DNA of 60,421 bases, from positions 1-60,421 of the forward strand of contig JAKSHX010000003.1 in the NCBI GenBank assembly GCA_024399155.1, read 5' to 3'. Origin of the DNA: an archaeon (GTDB lineage Archaea > Thermoplasmatota > Thermoplasmata > Methanomassiliicoccales > Methanomethylophilaceae). Positions within the stretch are counted from its first letter, which is position 1. Every line of letters begins with the position of its first letter. Below the pieces are notes generated by a model that was not told the origin of the DNA, made no database searches, and saw nothing but the letters and a program-made list of their open reading frames with translations. Below, one piece after another: positions 53,830-60,421 of this stretch. Position numbers and translations under genes: made by a program.

Positions 53830-55338
53830 TTAGCTACCGGCCCTTCTTGATCTCATATATTCTCTCCAAAATCCTGGCGTAAAGAGGATTAGGCCAGTTA
53901 GAATTTCAAGACGCCCTAACCACATAACTACGCTAAGAAATATCTTGGTGAACCACTCTAAATCGTGATAATTGCCTATCGCACCGAATGGATCAATTGA
54001 TGGGCCGAATGTAGTAAGATTGGCTACTATCATGGCAATTGCTTGTTGAAAGTCTATTCCTAACAACATAAGCACTGACGTACCTGTAATGATCGTCAAG
54101 AAAAATAGGATAATTATGGTAATCGATACTGAGACAGTACTCGGTTCAACATTTGTCTTATTCAGTCTGATATCATATATCGCTTTAGGATGAAGCATTT
54201 CCTTGAAGCTATTGTGTATATATTTCAACGATACTATCAACCGTCCTACTTTAAGTCCTCCAGATGTCGAGCCTGTGGATCCTCCGATTATCATGACAAC
54301 AAATAACAGAATTATCGCCCCTGGCACCCAATTGTCATAATTGGATGCAACGAATCCTGTTGTTGTACTTGCCGATACAACATTAAATGCTACGTCAACG
54401 TATTCGGTGAGTTTATGTTCTGTCTCCAATAACATACTGTTACATGCTATTAGAATGGTTGCTACGATGCCAATCATGTTGATCAAAAACATCGTTCTAA
54501 ATTCTTCATTCTGAATGCAGTCTGTTGCCCTATGTTTATAAATAGTCTTAAAATGCAAGTAAAAATTTGTACCTCCTAAAAACATGAAGGCCATCACTAC
54601 AATTTTGATCGCCACCCCGTAGCTTATGACACTATCTCCTTTACACATAAACCCGCCGGTAGATATTGTGGACAGTGAAAGGCACAATCCTTCGTAGAAT
54701 GACATTCCTAAAATTAATAGTAAGATCACAAGCACCGCTGTTAAACTCAAATAAATGAGAATGAATTGCTTGGCGGCGTCACCCAGTTTGATACTGAAAT
54801 TTGATGTTCCAGAGCCTGATGTTTCATTACCAACAAGTTCTCTGCCATTAAAACCAACCATTGGCATAATAAGCATGAAAATGAGAATGATTGCAATGCC
54901 ACCAATCCATTGTGTAACAGACCTCCATAGAAGTATACCTGATGGCTGCTCGCTAATATCCGTCATTATAGTGGAACCTGTAGTGGTTATACCACTTGTA
55001 GATTCAAAGATAGCATCTACAATGTTCATCCCTGATATGATGAATGGTACTGATCCAGCGAATATTGCGACTATCCACATCGCTGCGATCATTATCAAAC
55101 CATCAATGGGTCGGACGATTTCGGGTAACTTAAACAATGTCGCCAAAAGTCCAGCTATTACTAAATATAGAATGATTGGAATTAAAAACGGATCTATAGA
55201 TTCTTGGTTTATTATTGAAAAAATGAGGCATGGCACCAACCCTAATACCATAGCTACCATTGTGTAACTGACCACACACATGGTGCTGCTTTTGTAACGA
55301 TGTGCCAATAATATTTCTAACTGCATCCATGACCTCAA
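53830..55338 (-). CDS. trkH: Trk-type potassium transporter membrane subunit
   Basis: The 502-residue membrane protein is TrkH/KtrB-like, with four repeats of the M1-P-M2 fold. Selectivity-filter-like segments include STSGITTTGSTI, LSTISTGGFM, SASTTTGFVASN and VANLTTFGPS. About ten to twelve membrane helices are seen. It passes K+ with gating by the cytoplasmic TrkA protein encoded directly upstream. Its start overlaps trkA by 4 bases (ATGA). Length is typical (about 480-510). Confidence 0.95.
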   Translation of the reverse strand: MRSWMQLEILLAHRYKSSTMCVVSYTMVAMVLGLVPCLIFSIINQESIDPFLIPIILYLVIAGLLATLFKLPEIVRPIDGLIMIAAMWIVAIFAGSVPFIISGMNIVDAIFESTSGITTTGSTIMTDISEQPSGILLWRSVTQWIGGIAIILIFMLIMPMVGFNGRELVGNETSGSGTSNFSIKLGDAAKQFILIYLSLTAVLVILLLILGMSFYEGLCLSLSTISTGGFMCKGDSVISYGVAIKIVVMAFMFLGGTNFYLHFKTIYKHRATDCIQNEEFRTMFLINMIGIVATILIACNSMLLETEHKLTEYVDVAFNVVSASTTTGFVASNYDNWVPGAIILLFVVMIIGGSTGSTSGGLKVGRLIVSLKYIHNSFKEMLHPKAIYDIRLNKTNVEPSTVSVSITIIILFFLTIITGTSVLMLLGIDFQQAIAMIVANLTTFGPSIDPFGAIGNYHDLEWFTKIFLSVVMWLGRLEILTGLILFTPGFWREYMRSRRAGS

Positions 55339-56678
55339 ACGTCTATTTTAATGGTCGTGCCAAGTAACGTTTCTAGTTTTTTTATGTTTACTTTATATGT
55401 AAACATTAACAATACATCACCAGACAAAAATTTTGTATCCATACGTGGATAAATCGCAACATTTTCTCGCATGATACATGCAACACGTGCGCCATTTGGA
55501 AAACATAGATCGCCTATGTGTTGATCGCACAATTTGGAATTAGGACCGATGGTAACACTGAAAAATAGTTCTCCTTCACTTTTCATTTTTAAAATGGATT
55601 TTTCATTTGATACTAGCATCTTTGTAATCTCATTAACAACAATACGATGTGTTCCCGTAGTCATTTTAATTCCGGTAATATCAAAAATACCCTCATATTC
55701 GACTGTTGAATACCTAGACATCACCTTGTGTACACCGAGTTTCATACCCATTAAACACGCAAGTAAATTTGTTTCATCTGCGTTTGTAATAGCGATCAAT
55801 ACATCTGCGTTTCCTACATTTTCAGATTTCAGCAAATGTGGGTCAACTCCACTTCCGTTTACAATGGTGATATTATTCAACTCTTTTGCAAGTGCGGCAC
55901 ACTTAGTTGAATCGGGTTCGAACAGTTTAACATATTTTTTATTTGACTCCAATATTTTTGCGATCTGGTGTCCGGCAACTCCTCCCCCGATAATGACGAA
56001 TTCTGACGCTTCACGTACGACACCCATCATCTCGTTAAATTCACGAATACTCTTTGGGTTTCCTAGTACACATAATTTATCGCCTGCACGAATTTCTGTG
56101 GTTTCACTATCTAAAATCACTTCATCAGATCTGTGGACAGAAACAACTGTGCAATCTTCTGGAATTTTGAGGCTGATTACAACTTTTCCGATTATGTTTT
56201 TATGATCGCTGGTCACCTCAAAAAATGCAAGACACATACCCATAGATTCTATGCTTTCATAATCTACAGCATTTTCAATAAGCGCTATTTCTGCCATCTT
56301 ATTTGCAATTACGATTTCAGGAGAAATTATTTGGTCGACAATATTCTTTGATATTGAGGTCATAAAATCAGGATTTTTTATCCTGGCAATAGTCCTAACA
56401 TTAGGGCAAATATACTTGCTTATCATAGCGATGAAAAGATTATCCCCATCTCGATCTGTGGCACTTATGATAACATCTGGAGAATGTTTTTTGAATACAT
56501 CTTCTAATACTCTCGGGTTTGTACCATCATCAAACAAAATGGATGCATTCAAAAACCTTTTTACAGTATCTATAATCGATCTATTATTATCTACAACCAT
56601 GACGTTATGGAAATGGGAAAGAGCTTCTGCCACTGCGTAACCTACATCTCCCACTCCTACTACTACAATATTCATCAA
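55335..56678 (-). CDS. trkA: Trk potassium uptake regulatory subunit TrkA
   Basis: The 447-residue cytoplasmic NAD/ATP-binding regulator has two tandem RCK units. The first starts MNIVVVGVGDVGYAVAEAL (Gly-x-Gly-x-x-Gly nucleotide motif), with a TrkA_C domain around 140-210. The second starts FVIIGGGVAGHQIAKIL near residue 227 and ends with another TrkA_C domain. This double arrangement is typical of TrkA (about 450 residues) rather than the single-unit KtrA. It is co-transcribed with trkH and divergent from hisD across a 119-base spacer that must hold both promoters. Confidence 0.95.
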   Translation of the reverse strand: MMNIVVVGVGDVGYAVAEALSHFHNVMVVDNNRSIIDTVKRFLNASILFDDGTNPRVLEDVFKKHSPDVIISATDRDGDNLFIAMISKYICPNVRTIARIKNPDFMTSISKNIVDQIISPEIVIANKMAEIALIENAVDYESIESMGMCLAFFEVTSDHKNIIGKVVISLKIPEDCTVVSVHRSDEVILDSETTEIRAGDKLCVLGNPKSIREFNEMMGVVREASEFVIIGGGVAGHQIAKILESNKKYVKLFEPDSTKCAALAKELNNITIVNGSGVDPHLLKSENVGNADVLIAITNADETNLLACLMGMKLGVHKVMSRYSTVEYEGIFDITGIKMTTGTHRIVVNEITKMLVSNEKSILKMKSEGELFFSVTIGPNSKLCDQHIGDLCFPNGARVACIMRENVAIYPRMDTKFLSGDVLLMFTYKVNIKKLETLLGTTIKIDV

Positions 56679-56797
56679 ATATCCCTGATATCGATTTGAA
56701 TTTAATGTTACTCTGATGGCAGTTCAATATTAAAGGTTAGATACTTTTCCGTGTGTAGCACGTATATTTTATATTAAACTTTTAAGATTGAGGTTTT

Positions 56798-58045
56798 ATG
56801 TTACAACAGGTAAGGGAGGGATTCTGGCAGAAAAACCGTGTCTCTAAAATTGATACAGTTATTGAATCAGTAAGAACAATTATCGCTGATGTTAAAAAAG
56901 ATGGAGACAAAGCTATTTTAATGTACACTGAAAAATTTGATAATATTAAAATTAAGAATTTTGCAGTCACCAGATCACAAATTAAAGAGGCTTACGAAAA
57001 AGTTGATCCAGAATTAATCAAAGAGCTAAAAAATGCGGCCCACAACATCCGAAGATTTCATAAAACACAACTACCCGATGACATAAAGCTTACCGAAGTA
57101 GAGCCTGGAGTAACATTGGGAATTAAAAGTACACCTCTCGAAAGAATCGGCTGCTATATTCCAGGTGGAAGGGCATCTTACCCATCCACCGCATTAATGT
57201 GTATTATTCCTGCTCGTGTTGCGGGAGTGGATGAGGTTATATGTTGCACTCCAGGTCCTATCAATCCCGCCACACTTGTCGCCATAGACATAGCAGGGGC
57301 AGATGAAATCTACTGTATAGGCGGTATCCAGGCAATAGCAGGCATGGCACTTGGCACTGATACCATTAAGCCTGTTCAAAAAATTGTTGGTCCTGGAAAT
57401 ATTTACGTCACAACAGCGAAAATGTTGCTCAGAGACAAAGTTGAAATAGACTTTCCGGCAGGACCCAGCGAGGCTGGAATTCTTGCCGATAAATCGTGTA
57501 ATCCGGAATTCGTTGCTTCTGATCTGATAGCACAAGCTGAACATGATCCAATGTCTGCCGTCATTCTTATCACAGATAACGAAGAAACGGCTAATAAAAT
57601 TAAAATAGAAGTAGATAAGCAAATAGAAAATACACCGCGTAAAACGATCGTCACACAAGCACTCAAAAATTCTGGTTATATCGTTACGGATGGCATGGAC
57701 CGTGCCATTGAAATAATGAACGAGATCGCTCCAGAACACCTATCTATTCAAACCACCAATGCGATGGACGTACTTTCAAAAATAAAAAATGCTGGGTCTA
57801 TTTTTGTTGGGCCATACACTCCAATCGCTGCAGGCGACTATGCATCAGGTACTAATCATGTCTTACCTACGGCAGGAAATGCTAAACTTTTTTCTGGACT
57901 CAATGTAGCCCACTTCAGGAAGACTTCTACAGTACAAATACTTTCAAAGAATGGCCTGAATAAACTTGCTCCAACTATCAGGAAAATCTCTGAAAGTGAA
58001 GGACTATACGCTCACCGCCGCTCAGTAGATGTTAGATATTCGTAG
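56798..58045 (+). CDS. hisD: histidinol dehydrogenase
   Basis: The 415-residue enzyme catalyses the last two oxidations of histidine synthesis, L-histidinol to histidine, using NAD and zinc. Hallmarks are IGCYIPGGRASYPSTALM, KIVGPGNIYVTTAK, DFPAGPSEAGILAD, LIAQAEHDPMS (zinc Gln/His), APEHLSI, and GPYTPIAAGDYASGTNHVLP (zinc Asp and conserved His). Length is normal. No other his genes are adjacent, which is common in archaea. It ends in TAG, one of the few amber stops in this window. Confidence 0.96.
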   Translation: MLQQVREGFWQKNRVSKIDTVIESVRTIIADVKKDGDKAILMYTEKFDNIKIKNFAVTRSQIKEAYEKVDPELIKELKNAAHNIRRFHKTQLPDDIKLTEVEPGVTLGIKSTPLERIGCYIPGGRASYPSTALMCIIPARVAGVDEVICCTPGPINPATLVAIDIAGADEIYCIGGIQAIAGMALGTDTIKPVQKIVGPGNIYVTTAKMLLRDKVEIDFPAGPSEAGILADKSCNPEFVASDLIAQAEHDPMSAVILITDNEETANKIKIEVDKQIENTPRKTIVTQALKNSGYIVTDGMDRAIEIMNEIAPEHLSIQTTNAMDVLSKIKNAGSIFVGPYTPIAAGDYASGTNHVLPTAGNAKLFSGLNVAHFRKTSTVQILSKNGLNKLAPTIRKISESEGLYAHRRSVDVRYS

Positions 58046-58338
58046 GATTGTCATATTTAGTTAAATCTTGTCTGCGGGTACGTATCAAACATTTTCAATA
58101 TAATTCTATAACAACCTTTACACTAGGCGATTGTTTGGCGCTGAGGTGGTCTAGGCCAGTGTTTAAAATAAGTTTCCCTAGTGTTGCGTAAAGACGGGAC
58201 GAGAAACAGTATTACAAAAAAGAAATGTTCCGCTTATGTTTATTCTTTTGATAAACGTTCGTTAAAAAATCAAAATTAAAGATTTAGAATTGACAACTTA
58301 GTAAACCGATAAATAGAATAACTTCATATGAGAGTGTG
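58046..58338. other. spacer after hisD, nothing recognised
   Basis: About 290 bases of mixed composition with a moderately GC-rich patch near 58130-58160 that I could not fold convincingly. Confidence 0.3.
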
Positions 58339-58387
58339 ACAAGAGACGGCCCCTTGCAAAGGGCCTAACGGCTCACCCGCCTCTTGT
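58339..58387. ncRNA. compact structured RNA candidate in AT-rich spacer
   Basis: ACAAGAG (58339-58345) pairs with CTCTTGT (58381-58387) as an outer stem. Inside are GGCCC/GGGCC (58348-58352 with 58361-58365) and a smaller GGC/GCC stem (58370-58372 with 58379-58381, sharing one base with the outer stem), an arrangement like a three-way junction. The 49 bases are strongly GC-rich in an AT-rich spacer, which is typical of structured RNA genes. TATA-like GATAAATAGAAT at about 58308-58319 favours the plus strand. The family is unknown to me. Confidence 0.5.
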
Positions 58388-58897
58388 TACCTCTTGTATG
58401 ATGAACTGGAATTATTTGACATAATCTCTAATAATTCAGTAACATCGTTTGTTAGCTGTCAGCGTACGTCTCATAGCATTCTTGGAAATAATGCACTTTT
58501 TAATTTTTAGGAAATACCTGATAGTATTTTGTGTAAGTCGGTTTTTCAGAAATTGAACTTTTGTTCATAATACATAGCCGTATAGAAAATAACTATGAAT
58601 TACTTTAAGGCCTTGCCTTAATGCTAAGATCAATTAAGAGACAAAATTCTGTAACAAAAGATGTTCTGTAATCTTACAATTAGCGGATTCAAGTGGTGAT
58701 GCCAGATAAAGATAATTAAAAAAGAATATCGATGAGATGTAGTGTGCACATTCATATTTGAAGTGTCCAATCCTCTAGTGGATAAAAATATAGAATCACA
58801 CTGATAAACTCACGATCTGTGTCACATGGCAAGCAGTTATGAACATAAACGACGATGTTAGTGCCATTGTCACCAATAACATAGAAAAAGGACCACA
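58388..58897. other. AT-rich spacer before the Nre gene, nothing recognised
   Basis: About 510 bases without a readable remnant or stable hairpin. The Nre gene has no strong ribosome-binding site. Confidence 0.3.
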
Positions 58898-60175
58898 ATG
58901 ATACCTGACACCGTATTTTTTGATCAAATGATCAATTCCAATAATTTGACCACCGCCACCAGTAAATGTATTCTATGCAAAGGTGCAAGAGCTATGTGTG
59001 GCAAAGATAGTTGTCCGTTAATGATTAAGTTTTATTCCCATAGTAAAATTGCCCCATTAATAAATTCTACAAAGTTAGAAGGATATAGCCCTCCTGCCGT
59101 TTTTGTCGGAAGATACGGTTACCCCAAAGTAGACATTGGACCTTTGGTGCCTCCGATACTGGGTAACACCTCGGAAATGGATACACCAGAAATGTGGATT
59201 GGCAAGAGTATTGACCAGATAGTAGATTTCAGATTTAAACTTGTAAGAGGAAAATACAGAATTGATGCAACTAACTTCAGAGAGGGGGGGAGAATTGTCG
59301 ACGGAATACAAGAATTGGCATTGACTAAGATGCCAGTGGGAGTGGAAGCATTATTCTCTAAAAAACCTATTGGAAGAATAACTTTGGATGACGAGGTGCA
59401 ACCTTTTGGCCCATCTGCAAAATTAGAAAAATTTACTGCCGAAAATGGAAGGTTCGAACACTATCTGGAAAAAAGTTTCTACGATACTGATATGAAATCA
59501 ACAGACGCTGTGGTCAACGCATATAAAAACGGCACACTGATTTCTGAAATTCAAAAGGCTTTTTCCGTCGGTACTATGGGCATTGGTAAAAAAAGACGTT
59601 TTGTTCCGACAAGATGGAGCATAACCGCGGTAGATGACATAATCGGTAAGAATCTGCTAAAAACCACCAGGTACAATAACACAATCGATGAATATCGCGT
59701 TTATCAATGGGAAGAGCTCGATAACAGATGGTGTATTTTGATGATTCCCTGTTCGTGGAGATTCGAACTTATTGAGGCATGGTACCCTAATACAACCTGG
59801 AATCCATCTGGGAAAAGTATAGAAATAATTTCGGACCATGAGTTCTTCGATGGGAGAAAAGATTATGCACATATTGGTGGATGCTATTACGCATCAAGAA
59901 TGGCTGTAAATGAACTTTTAACTGAACAAAATCGAACTGCTGGTGTGGTCATATTTCGTGAGGCTCATCCCGGATACGTTATGCCTGTAGGCGTCTGGAA
60001 TGTCAGAGAAAATGTTCGTGCAGCATTAAAAACTAAACCGTTTAAATTTGATTCTTTAGAAAATGCATTAAGGCATATTGACGGCATAATGGATATTCCT
60101 AGAAAAGTGTGGATAATAAACTCAAATATCATCAAGAACATGTATTCTCAAAGAAAAATAGATGATTTCTCATAA
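58898..60175 (+). CDS. nreA: Nre-family DNA repair protein (NreA-like)
   Basis: The 425-residue protein belongs to the archaeal Nre family (COG1602), implicated in repair of DNA damage together with PCNA. The N-terminal zinc-finger-like CILCKGARAMCGKDSCP is typical. Further conserved blocks are PPAVFVGRYGYPKV, GPLVPP and RFVPTRWSITAVDD. The C-terminus ends QRKIDDFS, which fits the PIP box (Q-x-x-I-x-x-F) used to bind PCNA. RFC small subunit, which loads PCNA, is encoded at 7452 in the same window. The gene stands alone. Confidence 0.92.
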   Translation: MIPDTVFFDQMINSNNLTTATSKCILCKGARAMCGKDSCPLMIKFYSHSKIAPLINSTKLEGYSPPAVFVGRYGYPKVDIGPLVPPILGNTSEMDTPEMWIGKSIDQIVDFRFKLVRGKYRIDATNFREGGRIVDGIQELALTKMPVGVEALFSKKPIGRITLDDEVQPFGPSAKLEKFTAENGRFEHYLEKSFYDTDMKSTDAVVNAYKNGTLISEIQKAFSVGTMGIGKKRRFVPTRWSITAVDDIIGKNLLKTTRYNNTIDEYRVYQWEELDNRWCILMIPCSWRFELIEAWYPNTTWNPSGKSIEIISDHEFFDGRKDYAHIGGCYYASRMAVNELLTEQNRTAGVVIFREAHPGYVMPVGVWNVRENVRAALKTKPFKFDSLENALRHIDGIMDIPRKVWIINSNIIKNMYSQRKIDDFS

Positions 60176-60421
60176 CATATACGCGTTTTTGATAATGTTA
60201 AGAGGCATGCCAGTGTGCTTGCTACCCATTAAAACCTCTCATCTCTATTTTCCTGTCGTTTCTATAGACGAAATTACAAATAAGGGTTTCTAAGCACAGC
60301 TAACGCGTGCTAAGTTGTCATGCTACTTACACGTTTTGATGAATTTCGTATAGTGCTTTAAAAAAATATTTTTAATATAAACGATGTCGAGTTTATGTTA
60401 AGTTTTATTATGATTTTGTAT

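Overview
The window is archaeal and comes from a methylotrophic methanogen. TBP, the small subunit of replication factor C, archaeal DnaG, an Nre-type repair protein, the archaeal fructose-bisphosphate aldolase/phosphatase and archaeal-type AspRS show the domain of life. Methanol:corrinoid methyltransferase (MtaB), its corrinoid protein (MtaC) and a RamA-type reductive activase show the lifestyle. The best guess for lineage is Methanomassiliicoccales (hydrogen-dependent methylotrophs), at moderate confidence; Methanosarcinales cannot be excluded from sequence reading alone. No rRNA, CRISPR array or pyrrolysine gene is seen. Four of about 47 genes end in TAG, so amber stops are uncommon, as expected in a pyrrolysine user.

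Layout. Bases 1-6750 form a methanol-utilisation block: CobW-like GTPase, ramA (convergent with it), an IS-transposase-like gene, a small Cys-rich protein, then mtaC-mtaB with a hairpin terminator. This block is near 50% GC by eye. Everything after it is near 35% GC, with long AT-rich spacers, so the block looks transferred or (less likely) is an assembly join. Bases 7450-17120 carry information-processing and cofactor genes: rfcS, a tRNA thiolase, cysS with a radical SAM gene, tbp, tRNA-Cys, a cysteine desulfurase and an AdoMet-decarboxylase-like protein. Bases 17280-20070 encode a NitT/TauT-type ABC importer whose binding protein appears circularly permuted. Bases 20440-26660 hold a second CobW-like GTPase with a His-tailed partner, upp, a divergent MtaA/UroD-family protein, tRNA-Ser and a pyridoxal-kinase-family gene. 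A decayed acetyltransferase lies at 26781-27103.

Bases 27515-32453 contain aspS, an fbp-tpiA gluconeogenesis pair, an acetyltransferase and an unusual exonuclease-BRCT fusion. From 32891 to 49466 nearly all genes lie on the minus strand: a Lon-like AAA+ ATPase without a protease domain overlapping dnaG, a YhaN/YhaO (SbcCD-like) pair, a UroD-family methyltransferase, a ubiquitin-like protein, a P-type ATPase and an AddA/AddB-like helicase-nuclease pair. Bases 49826-60175 carry exonuclease VII (xseAB), a solitary AAA ATPase, a TPR-like protein, TrkH/TrkA potassium uptake, hisD and an Nre protein with a C-terminal PCNA-binding motif.

The strongest novelty leads are the permuted binding protein, the exonuclease-BRCT fusion, the protease-less Lon-like ATPase tied to dnaG, the paired CobW GTPases near methyl-transfer genes, and compact structured intergenic elements (58339-58387, 32580-32630, 49613-49698) that look like small RNA genes.
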